From contig NC_015738.1 in NCBI RefSeq assembly GCF_000270285.1, positions 248,001 through 312,000 on the forward strand: a stretch of 64,000 nucleotides of DNA. Direction: 5' to 3'. This document shows positions 27,691 to 35,700 of the stretch, piece by piece. The notes below the pieces were generated by a model. The model worked only from the letters and a program-made list of their open reading frames with translations, had not been told where the DNA came from and made no database searches. The translations under genes were made by a program, and so were the position numbers. Source of the DNA: Eggerthella sp. YY7918. Its GTDB lineage: Bacteria; Actinomycetota; Coriobacteriia; Coriobacteriales; Eggerthellaceae. The first letter of the stretch is position 1. Every line of letters begins with the position of its first letter.

Positions 27691-28863
27691 ATGGAGAACT
27701 TTGAGTTTGTATCGCCGACGCATTTCGTGTTTGGGAAAGGTGCCGAAGAGCAGGTGGGTGCAAAGCTGGCCGAGCGCGGTGCGCGCAAGGTGTTGTTGCA
27801 CTTTGGCGGGCAGAGTGCGGTCAAAAGCGGCCTCATCGACCGTGTGAAAGCATCGCTTGACGCTGAAGGTATCGAGCATGTGGAGCTGGGCGGTGTGCGT
27901 CCGAATCCGGAGATTACGCTGGTGCGCGAAGGTATTGCGCTGTGCAAGCAGCACGATATCGATTGGGTGTTGGCCGTAGGCGGTGGTTCGGTCATCGATT
28001 CGGCGAAGGCCATCGCCGTAGGTGCGCACTATGACGGCGACGTGTGGGACTTCTTCGAAACGAAGCAGCCCACCGACGACGTGCTGCCCATTGCCGTTGT
28101 GCTTACCATCCCTGCTGCGGGTAGTGAGGCATCGAAGAACACTGTCGTTTCCAACGACGCGCTACAGTTGAAGTCGGGCTATCCGAACAACGCACAGCGC
28201 CCCAAGCTTGCATTCATGAACCCGGAACTCACATTCACGCTGCCGCCCTATCAAACGGCGGCGGGATTGACCGATATGTTCTGCCATCTGCTTGAACGCT
28301 TCTTCGACGATGTGGGTGCAGTCCCGGTGACGGACAACCTGAATCTTTCGCTTATGAAAACCGTCCGCGCCGAGGCGCCGCGTGTGTTGGCCGAGCCTGA
28401 AAACTACGATGCACGCGCAAATGTCATGTGGGCGGGTATGCTTTGCCATCAGGGGCTTGCTGGGGTCGGACGCCACGAGGATTGGGCGACACATGGCCTT
28501 GAGCATGAGTTGAGTGCGCTCAACCCGGCGATTACGCACGGCGCGGGTTTGGCCGTGATGTTCCCGGCATGGATGGAGTTCGTTTACGACGCAAATCCAG
28601 CGCGCTTTGCCTACTATGGTCGCGAGGTGTTTGGCCTTGCTCCTACCGGCGACGTGGAAGCCGATGCTCTGTCGGCGATCGATGAGACACGCAGCTTCTT
28701 CGCCTCGCTCGGCATGCCGACAACGCTTGACGAACTGGGGGTGTATGAAGACGACATCGAAAAGCTCATCCCCACGCTTAAAGAAAACAAGGGAGAACCC
28801 TTCGGTAGCTTCAAAAAACTCACTATGGATGACGCGCGCGAGATTTACCGAATCGCACTGTAA
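27691..28863 (+). CDS. iron-containing alcohol dehydrogenase (BDH-like)
   Basis: 390-residue group III alcohol dehydrogenase. The NAD(P) loop VGGGSVIDSAKAIAVG, a metal-binding region (DMFCHLLERFF, HEDWATHGLEHELSA, NPAITHGAGLAVMFPAWM) and full family length are clear, and it resembles NADPH-dependent butanol dehydrogenases (FVSPTHFVFGKGAEEQVG). ATG 27691 follows GAGAAGAAGG. Coupling with the metal transporter upstream would suit an iron- or zinc-dependent enzyme. Confidence 0.92.
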   Translation: MENFEFVSPTHFVFGKGAEEQVGAKLAERGARKVLLHFGGQSAVKSGLIDRVKASLDAEGIEHVELGGVRPNPEITLVREGIALCKQHDIDWVLAVGGGSVIDSAKAIAVGAHYDGDVWDFFETKQPTDDVLPIAVVLTIPAAGSEASKNTVVSNDALQLKSGYPNNAQRPKLAFMNPELTFTLPPYQTAAGLTDMFCHLLERFFDDVGAVPVTDNLNLSLMKTVRAEAPRVLAEPENYDARANVMWAGMLCHQGLAGVGRHEDWATHGLEHELSALNPAITHGAGLAVMFPAWMEFVYDANPARFAYYGREVFGLAPTGDVEADALSAIDETRSFFASLGMPTTLDELGVYEDDIEKLIPTLKENKGEPFGSFKKLTMDDAREIYRIAL

Positions 28864-28869
28864 ATGAAC

Positions 28870-28897
28870 TTGCGCTCGCTATGAGTATCCGTATAAT
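28870..28897 (+). promoter_or_regulatory. sigma70-type promoter driving an RNA antisense to the 40-aa membrane peptide
   Basis: TTGCGC, 16-bp spacer, perfect TATAAT at 28892; predicted start near 28904, reading into the 3' end of the minus-strand peptide gene at 28965-29087. Confidence 0.65.
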
Positions 28898-28903
28898 ACT
28901 AGG

Positions 28904-29010
28904 CGAGCCGCAAGGAGCGCTAACTCCCCACGGCTCTAAAAATCGCTTCGGCGGTTTGGGTTTGTTACGGGCGCTCCTCTCCCTTTCGGGACTGGAGCGC
29001 GCTCCTTATC
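28904..29010 (+). ncRNA. putative antisense RNA (type I antitoxin)
   Basis: The predicted transcript from 28904 carries a GAGCCG...CGGCTC stem (28905-28936) and then overlaps the stop codon and 3' half of the small peptide gene on the opposite strand. The layout matches RatA/TxpA-type and holin-like type I modules. The 3' end is a guess. Confidence 0.45.
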
Positions 29011-29087
29011 ATAAGAGCAAACTCAATGATTCGGGTCGCTAACTCCAAGAGTACAATCGCCAACGCAAGCAATTCCAAAATGGGCAT
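28965..29087 (-). CDS. 40-residue membrane peptide, putative type I toxin
   Basis: A 40-codon ORF too short for ordinary gene calling: MPILELLALAIVLLELATRI followed by IEFALMIRSAL and a charged tail QSRKGEERP. It is a single hydrophobic helix with a basic end, preceded by a near-perfect GGAGGTGA ribosome site. A -10-like TATACT on the minus strand (complement of about 29157-29162) could drive it. A convergent promoter transcribes across its 3' end. It is the second such locus in the window (the other is at 18946). It could instead be a harmless small membrane protein. Confidence 0.6.
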   Translation of the reverse strand: MPILELLALAIVLLELATRIIEFALMIRSALQSRKGEERP

Positions 29088-29294
29088 GGTCTTCACCTCC
29101 GTTCATCTAGAATATGAGAGGGAGAGGCACCATGCCGCCTTGCGATCTCTGCCTAAAGTATAGGGCAGACTATCTAGCGGATATATAGCGAAAGAGTCGA
29201 CGAAAGACCACGCAAATCCAGCGCGTTTCTTGCCAAAAACTTATGCGGTTCTAGCCAAAACCTTGCCAAAATCTAGCAGGTTTCTAGCGTATTT
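29088..29294. other. intergenic region upstream of the small peptide gene
   Basis: An AT-rich stretch holding the presumed minus-strand promoter of the peptide, and a run of TCTAGC/GCTAGA-like words (29170-29290: atctagcgg, tctagccaaa, tctagcagg, tctagcgta) repeated four times. No gene seen. Confidence 0.4.
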
Positions 29295-29666
29295 TTAGTC
29301 CTTGTTGCCGACGAGGGCGTTTACGAGAGCAGATACGATACTGATGACGATGGAGGCCACAAAGGCACTGCCGAACGTGGCAATATCAAAGCCTGCATTG
29401 AAGATGCCATTGGAAAGCCATGCGGCAATATAGAGCATAAGTGTGTTCACTACCAAGTAAAAAATACCTAGTGTGATAATGCTGATAGGCAGGCTCAGCA
29501 GCTGCATGATGGGTTTAATGCTGATGTTTATGAGCGAAAGGATAAGGCCGAAAATTGCAACGGCTACCCAGGTTTCGGTGGTCCCTGCAACTTCGATACC
29601 GGGAACAATCCATACCGCAACACCCACGGCAAGAGCCGTCGCCAGCCAACGAATGATGAAGTTCAT
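29295..29666 (-). CDS. phage holin family 4-like small membrane protein (Phage_holin_4_2)
   Basis: 123-residue protein with four hydrophobic helices and the family-typical start MNFIIRWLATALAVGVAVWIVPGI and middle LINISIKPIMQLLSLPISI. In bacteria this YvlD-like family is a common chromosomal membrane protein of unknown role, not necessarily a phage remnant. Preceded by AAAGGACTG. Confidence 0.87.
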   Translation of the reverse strand: MNFIIRWLATALAVGVAVWIVPGIEVAGTTETWVAVAIFGLILSLINISIKPIMQLLSLPISIITLGIFYLVVNTLMLYIAAWLSNGIFNAGFDIATFGSAFVASIVISIVSALVNALVGNKD

Positions 29667-29712
29667 GACAGTCCTTTCGCACGTCGATATCGAGAAAACT
29701 ATACCCTATAAC

Positions 29713-29759
29713 AAAAAACGCCGATCGGAACGGTTAGAAATCCGTTACCGATCGGCGTT
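29713..29759 (-). terminator. rho-independent terminator after the dimethylargininase gene
   Basis: AACGCCGATCGG/CCGATCGGCGTT stem with an inner ACGG/CCGT pair; T-run TTTTTTG on the minus strand. Confidence 0.85.
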
Positions 29760-29822
29760 CTGCCAACAAAGGAAAAACAGGCGCGCTGTGACGGCTGACG
29801 AGCCGCGCAGCGCGCCATCAGG

Positions 29823-30599
29823 TTAGAAGCGCAAGCTCAGGCAGCTGAGTCCGCCATCAAGCTTGCGATACTCGCTCGTGTCGACCGTCAGCGTCTCGTA
29901 GCCAGCATCCTGTACGGCCTTCAAAACGGTGGGGTAACCCTCAGGAACAATGACAGTGCCGTTCACCCAGATGCAGTTGGCAGCGTAGGCTTCGTCCTCG
30001 GGAATCTCAATGCGATTGTACTGCTCAAAGTCGGGCTTGGTCACAAACTCGCCGGACACCAGCATGTTGCCGTCTTCCAGGTAGTTCACACCGGTCTTCA
30101 GGTGCAGCACATGCTCCAGCGGCACCTCTGAACCCTCGAGGCCCCAGCTTTCAAGAATCTCGAAGAACTGGCGGATACCCTCTTCGTTTGTGCGGGCGGA
30201 GCGGCCCACGTAGAAGTGGTCGCCGACCATCATAACGTCGCCGCCGTCAAGCGTACCGGGGGCAACGATGTGCTTCACGTGCTCATCGTCGAAGAACTGG
30301 CGTACGGCGGGTTCGATTTCGTCCTTCTCGCCGTTGCGACTGTCGGCACCTGGGTTTGTGATAATAGCGCCCATGCGCGTGATGACTGCGGGGTCTTCTA
30401 CAAAGCAGGAGTCGGGAAACTGCTCAAGCGCGGGCAGCACCGTTACTTCTACGCCGCATTGCTTCAGGGCCTCAATGTAGTTGTCATGTTGCTTACAGGC
30501 CAATTGATAATCAGGTTTTCCCAGCTCGGGGGCTGATGTAATGCCCTCAACCATCGACTTCGCCGGACGGCGGACGATGACGTTCGTGAACTTGGTCAT
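29823..30599 (-). CDS. dimethylarginine dimethylaminohydrolase / amidinotransferase-superfamily hydrolase
   Basis: 258-residue member of the guanidine-modifying superfamily. Substrate and catalytic positions seen: DSCFVEDPAV, GTLDGGDVMMVGDHFYVG, the catalytic His in VLHLKTGVNYLEDG, and the nucleophilic Cys about 253 in GGLSCLSLRF. Probably hydrolyses N-methylated arginine or a related guanidino compound to citrulline plus amine. It lies divergent from rlmD and ends at a strong terminator. Preceded by AGGAG. Confidence 0.88.
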   Translation of the reverse strand: MTKFTNVIVRRPAKSMVEGITSAPELGKPDYQLACKQHDNYIEALKQCGVEVTVLPALEQFPDSCFVEDPAVITRMGAIITNPGADSRNGEKDEIEPAVRQFFDDEHVKHIVAPGTLDGGDVMMVGDHFYVGRSARTNEEGIRQFFEILESWGLEGSEVPLEHVLHLKTGVNYLEDGNMLVSGEFVTKPDFEQYNRIEIPEDEAYAANCIWVNGTVIVPEGYPTVLKAVQDAGYETLTVDTSEYRKLDGGLSCLSLRF

Positions 30600-30689
30600 G
30601 AGAACTCCTTCGTTTGCTCGGTGCGCCGGGGCGCTTTGATGCGTATACTATAGTGTAGTCCTTTACTCTTGGTCCTAGACAGGTTTTTT

Positions 30690-32270
30690 ATGACGGAATG
30701 GTTGCATGACGAACAAACTTCGCACAAAGCGCACTGTCCGGTAGCGCGTGCGTGTGGCGCATGCCAGCATGTGGCCGTACCTTACGTCGAGCAGCTTGCC
30801 CGCAAAAACGCGCGCGTCGCCGAACTGTTCGCGAACGTGGCGCCCCAAGAGGCATTGCGACCAATCTTGGGCATGGAAAATCCCTACCATTACCGCAATA
30901 AAGTAGTGTCCCCCTACGCGCCAGGCCGTAAGCTGCCCGGCGGCCCGGGTGCGAACGCTCGAACTGATGCTCCCGCCTCTCGTGGCAAGCGCAACGTGCG
31001 CAATAAGCGCTCGGCCGTTCGTCGCGAAATCCTCTGCGGAATGTATGCGGCCGGGTCGCACCGCATCGTCGACACCGAAGGCTGTCTGATCGAGAACGAG
31101 GAAGCCAAGCGTATCATTCGCGCTATTCGCAGCCTGATGCCCCGCTTCGGCATGGAACCCTACAATGAGGATACGGGCACGGGATTCCTGCGCCATGCCG
31201 TGGTGCGCGTCGGCCACGAGAGCGGCGAAATCCTCGTCACGCTCGTCACGAACGGGCGCGACTTCCCCGGTTCGAAGGCGTTCTGTCGCGAGCTGGTCAA
31301 GCGCTGTCCGACCATCACCACCATCGTGCAAAACGTAAACGAACGTCAAACCAACGTCATCCTCGGACAGCACGAGCAGCGTCTCTACGGTCCGGGCTTC
31401 ATCTTAGACACACTGTGCGGCTTGAGCTTCCGTATCTCATCGCAATCGTTTTACCAGGTGAACGCTCAGCAAACGGAAGTGCTCTACGAAACCGCCATTG
31501 CGCTTGCGGGCTTCACGGGCACCGAGAGCGCCATCGACGCCTACTGTGGCACGGGCACCATCGGTCTTGTAGCTGCGAAGCGTGGTGCTGCCCAGGTGAC
31601 CGGTGTGGATACGGTGGCTTCAGCTATCAAGGACGCGCGTGAAAACGCCCAACACAACGGCGTGGAGAACGCGCGCTTCGTGGTGGGCGATGCGGGCGAC
31701 TTCATGTGCGAGCTAGCCGCAGCGGGTGAACGTGCCGACGTGCTGCTTATGGACCCGCCGCGCGCCGGCGCGAGCGAAGAATTTCTTGAGGCGGCCGCCA
31801 CGCTGGCCCCCGCGCGCATTGTCTATATTTCTTGCAATCCGGAAACCCAAGTGCGTGACCTGGCCTTCCTGCGCAAGCGGGACTACGTTGTGCGTGTTGT
31901 GCAGCCGGTGGACATGTTCCCTCATACGGATCACATTGAGACGGTATGTCTCCTAACCCGAGAAAAGTCCGTCAAGAGCTACGCGTACGTTGACATCACC
32001 CCGTCGGAGCTTGGCATGGGCGGAAAGGTCAAGAAGCCGACGTACAAGCAGATTCAGGCTTACGTGCTGGAGACGCACGGACTGAAGGTGTCCCCGCTGT
32101 ACATCGCGAACGTCAAGGACGAGTTCGGCCTGGAGAAGCAGTTCTCCTACGAGGAAGCCGGGATGTCGGCGAAGAAGCGTCCGAACTGCCCGCCGGAGAA
32201 GCGTGCGGCGATTATCGACGCGCTCATCCACTTCGGCATGCTGGACGAAGACGCCAGAGAGACCGAGTAA
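30690..32270 (+). CDS. rlmD: 23S rRNA (uracil-5-)-methyltransferase RlmD/RumA with element-encoded C-terminal extension
   Basis: 526-residue protein. Residues 1-416 are a TRAM-less RumA: an N-terminal Fe-S cysteine cluster (HCPVARACGACQH), SAM motif AIDAYCGTGTIGLVAA, DPPRAGAS and the catalytic Cys in VYISCNPETQVRDL. From residue 417 (after HTDHI) the sequence is supplied by an integrated element: E-TVCLLTREKSVKSYAYVD and then a ~75-residue domain containing PTYKQIQAYVLETHGLKVS and RPNCPPEKRAAIIDAL. Similar tails occur on clostridial RlmD proteins disrupted by rumA-specific elements. Before insertion the protein would have been 427 residues, ending ECVVLAERVER, close to the normal ~430. The start at 30690 is the first ATG before the cysteine cluster. 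Confidence 0.9.
   Translation: MTEWLHDEQTSHKAHCPVARACGACQHVAVPYVEQLARKNARVAELFANVAPQEALRPILGMENPYHYRNKVVSPYAPGRKLPGGPGANARTDAPASRGKRNVRNKRSAVRREILCGMYAAGSHRIVDTEGCLIENEEAKRIIRAIRSLMPRFGMEPYNEDTGTGFLRHAVVRVGHESGEILVTLVTNGRDFPGSKAFCRELVKRCPTITTIVQNVNERQTNVILGQHEQRLYGPGFILDTLCGLSFRISSQSFYQVNAQQTEVLYETAIALAGFTGTESAIDAYCGTGTIGLVAAKRGAAQVTGVDTVASAIKDARENAQHNGVENARFVVGDAGDFMCELAAAGERADVLLMDPPRAGASEEFLEAAATLAPARIVYISCNPETQVRDLAFLRKRDYVVRVVQPVDMFPHTDHIETVCLLTREKSVKSYAYVDITPSELGMGGKVKKPTYKQIQAYVLETHGLKVSPLYIANVKDEFGLEKQFSYEEAGMSAKKRPNCPPEKRAAIIDALIHFGMLDEDARETE
31930..31945 (+). other. left attachment junction (attL) of the rlmD-integrated element
   Basis: ATCACATTGAGACGG. Compared with ATCACGACGAATGCG at the right junction, the two share ATCAC and, three bases later, GA (31938-31939 and 42773-42774). 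Joining the outer halves at GA restores a normal RumA ending (HIECVVL), so the crossover is placed there. Confidence 0.65.
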
Positions 32271-32285
32271 ATACCGAACGAACAG

Positions 32286-32313
32286 GCCAGCGGGCAACGT
32301 CCCGCTGGCTTTT
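32286..32313 (+). terminator. terminator after rlmD/extension
   Basis: GCCAGCGGG-CAACGT-CCCGCTGGC followed by TTTT, just downstream of the extended rlmD stop. Confidence 0.85.
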
Positions 32314-32329
32314 GTCGTATGTGGGCTTA

Positions 32330-32355
32330 TTTTCTCAAAAATTTTCTCAAAAACT
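32330..32355. repeat. two tandem TTTTCTCAAAAA motifs
   Basis: Two copies of TTTTCTCAAAAA in tandem. The same core in either orientation (GTTTTTGAGAATTT) forms the iteron-like array at 37481-37840. Confidence 0.55.
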
Positions 32356-32446
32356 TATTTTAGACCGCCCCTCGCAGACGCCGACAGCATCAGCCTCCGC
32401 AAGGGCATTGCCCCAGGTCAGGCTATTTATCGGGTTGCACGAACTG

Positions 32447-32476
32447 TTGACAGTATGACACAACCCGAGTTATAAT
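32447..32476 (+). promoter_or_regulatory. strong sigma70 promoter of the structured RNA
   Basis: Perfect TTGACA (32447) and TATAAT (32471) with an 18-bp spacer; predicted transcription start near 32483. Confidence 0.8.
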
Positions 32477-32482
32477 ATAGTC

Positions 32483-32788
32483 ACAAGATGAACGAAGGGC
32501 ATCTTGGAACCGGGAAACCGGTCAGGTACTTTGATAAATGAATAAACACAACAAGATTCGTGAGCATAAGTTCCTTAGCAGGCAACGCCAATAAGCCCTG
32601 CACAAGCCATAGACCGTGACGGGTTTATGGTGACGGAGCACAGCGTCAAAGTGGGTTCACTGTCCGCCCGATACTGAGCGGATATAACTTGCACGATTCC
32701 ACATACACAAAGTGAGAAGCGGCGAATCCGAGTTGTGGCATATGGATTTATTTCCAATATGTCATGACTCGGGTTCGCCGCTTTTTTT
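32483..32788 (+). ncRNA. structured non-coding RNA (~306 nt) upstream of the element primase gene, class unknown
   Basis: Between a consensus promoter and a strong terminator there is no ORF but many nested complementarities: AAGATG/CATCTT; ACCGG-GAAA-CCGGT with a GNRA tetraloop; GCAGG/CCTGC; CCATA/TATGG; TCCGC/GCGGA; and an outer helix pairing CGTG...AAGTT...CC (about 32560-32575) with GG...AACTT...CACG (about 32683-32697), which together form a multi-branch junction. The terminator at 32718 closes it. I do not recognise the family; it could be an element-specific regulatory RNA, a replication control RNA or a riboswitch-like leader of the primase gene. Confidence 0.6.
32718..32788 (+). terminator. 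long terminator hairpin ending the structured RNA
   Basis: AGCGGCGAA...TTCGCCGCT stem of about 25 bp with bulges, then seven Ts; it sits 31 bp upstream of the primase start. Confidence 0.85.
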
Positions 32789-32819
32789 GTTTTTCAAACA
32801 CAAAAGGAGGCAATAGACA

Positions 32820-34583
32820 ATGACTAATGACGAGATGATGGAGATGATTTACACACCGGACACGGTGATAAAGCGGGCAACGGAGGAGTACATCGAGAAC
32901 GCCCGCGCTGACGAGGACACCTACCTCGCCATGCCGCTTGACACGCTCGCGGCAGACCTAACGCGTGTGGTGAACGGAGAAATCGCGAAGGTCAACGAGG
33001 AGCTGAAGTATCGCCGCGATACGCTCAAGGCCGAGAAGGAGAAGGCGAAAGGCGACCCCGGCAAGCTCGCTGAGCTGTCGCAGATTGTCGTCGAGCAGAA
33101 CATCAAGATGCTCGCCTCCCCCAACCCGTACATGCTGGCGTCGGTCATCATGTTCAAGCACCACGTGATTCGCATGAACTACGGCACGAGCGATTCCAAC
33201 TCCACCGACATGTGCCCCCTTGCCGTGTACAACGACAGCGGACACGACGAGGGCATCTACACGACGGACAACGACACCATCGAGAGCATCATCCGCGACG
33301 CCTGCCCGACCATCGTGCAGCGCGACGTGAACGAGACGAAGGCTTTCCTGCGCGCTATGGCTCCCGTGAAGTTCCGCAGCAACGACCGCAACCTTATCGC
33401 TCTGAACAACGGGGTGTTCGACTACGAGACCAAGATGCTCCTGGGATTCGACCCAGAGTGGGTCTTCGCGTCGAAGATTGGCACGGATTACAACGAGAAC
33501 GCCAAGAACGTGTTCATCCACAACGACGAGGACGGCACCGACTGGGACTTCGATTCGTGGCTTGAGGAGCTTTCCGACGAGCCCGAAGCCCCGAAGCTGC
33601 TGTGGCAGATTATCGGTGCGGCGGTTCGCCCGAACACGGCATGGAACCAGGCGGCGTTCTTCTACAGCACGAAGGGGAACAACGGCAAGGGTACGCTGTG
33701 CGAGCTTATCCGCGGCGTTGTCGGGAAGCGCAACTGCTGCTCCCTCTCGCTTGACTCCCTCGGCCGCGAGTTCATGCTGACGCCGCTTCTGAAGGCAAGC
33801 GCCATCATCACGGACGAGAACAACGTCGGCGAGTATCTGGAGCGTACGGCCAACCTGAAGGCAATCATCACGGGCGACGCCCTGAACATCAACATCAAGC
33901 ACCGCGACCCGGTCAGCTACACGTTCCGCGGGTTCATGATTCAGTGCCTGAACGATGCGCCCAAGTTCCGCGACAAGACGGACTCCATGCTGCGCCGCAT
34001 CATCTTCGTTCCGTTCGACAAGTGCTTCACGGGACGCGAGCGCAAGTACATCAAGGAGGACTACCTCAAACGCAAGGAGGTGCGCGAGTACGTGCTGAAG
34101 CACGTGCTGGAGGACATCCCGGACTACTACAGCATCGAGGTTCCGCAGTATTGCAAGGACGCCCTGGACGACTTCCGCCTGAGCAACGACAACGTGGCGG
34201 AGTTCCTGAGCGAGGTGCTGGACGAGCTGACGTGGGACGCCATCTCGTGGAAGGAGCTGTACTCGTTCTACCGTGGCTGGCTCCGCCGCTACGGTTCCGG
34301 CGATTCCGGGCGCGGGTGCGTGAAGTACCGCGACTTCAGGAACTCAGTCCGCAACATCCTCGACACGGGGACTTACGGGTGGGAGTACCACCCGGGAGAC
34401 GGTCAGTTCATGGTTGACGCGGCGTACCACGCAGCGGTCGAGCCGCTTATCAAGGAACTCGACATCAAGGACTTGTCGAACGTGGGCAACTCCGCAACGG
34501 CTGACCATATCGACAGTCTCAAGGGCATCACGACGAAGATTCGCGGCATCCGTCGTCTCGACGGTGCATACGCCGCAGCATAA
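32820..34583 (+). CDS. phage/plasmid primase-helicase, D5/P4 family
   Basis: 587-residue SF3-type DNA helicase with a D5_N/P4-primase C-terminal region. The Walker A is STKGNNGKGTLCELI (around residue 283), followed by a Walker B-like AIITDENNVGEYLE and the conserved FMIQCLNDAPKFRDKTDSMLRRIIFVPF. The N-terminal ~200 residues lack the clear catalytic primase motifs I would look for, so primase activity is uncertain. It is likely the replication initiator of the excised element. GGAGG lies nine bases before ATG 32820. Confidence 0.9.
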   Translation: MTNDEMMEMIYTPDTVIKRATEEYIENARADEDTYLAMPLDTLAADLTRVVNGEIAKVNEELKYRRDTLKAEKEKAKGDPGKLAELSQIVVEQNIKMLASPNPYMLASVIMFKHHVIRMNYGTSDSNSTDMCPLAVYNDSGHDEGIYTTDNDTIESIIRDACPTIVQRDVNETKAFLRAMAPVKFRSNDRNLIALNNGVFDYETKMLLGFDPEWVFASKIGTDYNENAKNVFIHNDEDGTDWDFDSWLEELSDEPEAPKLLWQIIGAAVRPNTAWNQAAFFYSTKGNNGKGTLCELIRGVVGKRNCCSLSLDSLGREFMLTPLLKASAIITDENNVGEYLERTANLKAIITGDALNINIKHRDPVSYTFRGFMIQCLNDAPKFRDKTDSMLRRIIFVPFDKCFTGRERKYIKEDYLKRKEVREYVLKHVLEDIPDYYSIEVPQYCKDALDDFRLSNDNVAEFLSEVLDELTWDAISWKELYSFYRGWLRRYGSGDSGRGCVKYRDFRNSVRNILDTGTYGWEYHPGDGQFMVDAAYHAAVEPLIKELDIKDLSNVGNSATADHIDSLKGITTKIRGIRRLDGAYAAA

Positions 34584-34593
34584 GAGGAGGTAG

Positions 34594-34923
34594 ATGGAAA
34601 TGATGAGCTATTTCATGGAGGAGGTTTACCGGGGGTCTAACCCCGGGTACGGCTCCGGCGATTTGATTATCGCAACGTATGGGGCACGCGGCGACCGCTA
34701 CGCCTACGGCACCTATCACGAGGTCATGGAAGACCCGGAGAACCTGCCCACTGGTCACCGCGGGTTCAAGGAAGAGGTCATGGCGAGCATGAGGGCGGAG
34801 CTTGAGAGCGCCGAGGCGTACGAGCCCTGCGGGGTTGATTTCCTCGATTCGTTGTTCCGTGAGAGCGACAGCAAGCGCGCCGAAGCCATGCGCAAGGCGC
34901 TGGAGTTCATGGAGACCCGTTAG
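34594..34923 (+). CDS. hypothetical small acidic protein of the element
   Basis: 109-residue acidic protein (MEMMSYFMEEVYRGSNPGYG...), no membrane helix and no family recognised. It lies ten bases after the primase stop with a GAGGAGG site, so it is probably translated from the same mRNA. The second ATG at 34603 is an alternative start. Confidence 0.7.
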   Translation: MEMMSYFMEEVYRGSNPGYGSGDLIIATYGARGDRYAYGTYHEVMEDPENLPTGHRGFKEEVMASMRAELESAEAYEPCGVDFLDSLFRESDSKRAEAMRKALEFMETR

Positions 34924-34946
34924 CGGTCTCTACGAAGCCCAGAGAA

Positions 34947-35118
34947 AGCCCACAAACGGGCTGCAAATGGGCAAATGAACGCGAAACGGTCACGTGAGGG
35001 CTGATTAAAGCCCACGCGGAGACCGGCAAGAGCCCACAGATGGGCTGCAAATGGGCTCTGGTAATTCAGAGACCACGGAGAGCCCACAGATGGGCACCAA
35101 AAAGCCCACTAGCGGGCT
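34947..35118. repeat. array of palindromic AGCCCA(N4)TGGGCT repeats
   Basis: Copies at 34947 (AGCCCACAAACGGGCT), a half site at 35009 (AGCCCAC), 35031 (AGCCCACAGATGGGCT), 35081 (AGCCCACAGATGGGC) and 35103 (AGCCCACTAGCGGGCT); several are followed by GCAAATGGGC. Two neighbouring pairs are exactly 22 bp apart, about two helical turns on the same face. It occupies the non-coding gap between two element genes and may be a protein-binding array for replication, transfer or the phage-type regulator downstream. Confidence 0.65.
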
Positions 35119-35148
35119 GCGAACGGTACACGAAAAGGAGGGATTGAT

Positions 35149-35592
35149 ATGACGAAGGAAGATGCACTCCTCATTCTCGAAGCGCCCGAGTTTGCGCTCC
35201 GTGAGCTGGAGAGGGCTGTCGAGCGTTATGAGCGCGCCTACACCCGCGTCGCGGGCGGTGCGATTCGCTACGACAAGGACAAGGTGGATGGCGGCGGAGG
35301 TGACCCAGACATGCCGCTCATCATGGTGGCGCAGCGCTCCATCGAGCTTGATGAGGCGCAGGCCAACTACACGGCCGCCGTGGACACAGCCGAGCGCTAC
35401 ATCGGGATGATTCCCGATTGGCGCAAGCAGGCAGTCCTTACGTCGCGCTACGTGGAGACACCGGCGCTTACATGGCCGCAGATTGCAGAAGCCCTGGGCT
35501 TGAGCCTGCGGCAGACGTACCGACTGAAGAACAACGCCATCGCCGAGCTTTGCGACATGGCATGTGGCGACGTTCTTGCGGAGGTTTCGTAG
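35149..35592 (+). CDS. phage-like sigma-region-4/HTH regulator
   Basis: 147-residue protein with an N-terminal coiled-coil-like region (LRELERAVERYERAYTRV) and a C-terminal helix-turn-helix (LTWPQIAEALGLSLRQTYRLK) resembling sigma70 region 4 or late-gene activators of the ArpU/RinA type found on phages and mobile elements. Preceded by AAAGGAGG. It may control the mob genes or bind the repeat array just upstream. Confidence 0.72.
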   Translation: MTKEDALLILEAPEFALRELERAVERYERAYTRVAGGAIRYDKDKVDGGGGDPDMPLIMVAQRSIELDEAQANYTAAVDTAERYIGMIPDWRKQAVLTSRYVETPALTWPQIAEALGLSLRQTYRLKNNAIAELCDMACGDVLAEVS

Positions 35593-35700
35593 GGGGTCAA
35601 GGGGGAGCATCCCCATTGTCCAGGGTAGTAGTGTTGAGGGTTCCCCCTTGACACTACTACTACTGGATTATCACGACTGACAAAGGAAGTCGTGATGGAG
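35593..35700 (+). other. candidate origin of transfer (oriT)
   Basis: Two consecutive perfect 9-bp inverted repeats lie directly upstream of the relaxase: TAGTAGTGT/ACACTACTA (35626-35634 with 35651-35659, 16-nt loop) and ATCACGACT/AGTCGTGAT (35670-35678 with 35688-35696). The first carries TAGTGTTGAG, similar to the TAGTGTG/TTA nick region used by MobV relaxases. Position next to mob and the structure support oriT; the nick site is unproven. Confidence 0.55.

Noticed and set aside
29295-29666. Prophage remnant based on the holin-family protein
   Set aside because: The family is common as a chromosomal membrane protein and no other phage gene adjoins it.
32271-32819. Group II intron as explanation of the structured region
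   Set aside because: Too short, no domain V-like hairpin with AGC triad recognised, and no reverse transcriptase; a small independent RNA fits better.
34947-35118. CRISPR array
   Set aside because: Repeats are short palindromes with irregular spacing and no cas genes; there is no set of equal-length unique spacers.
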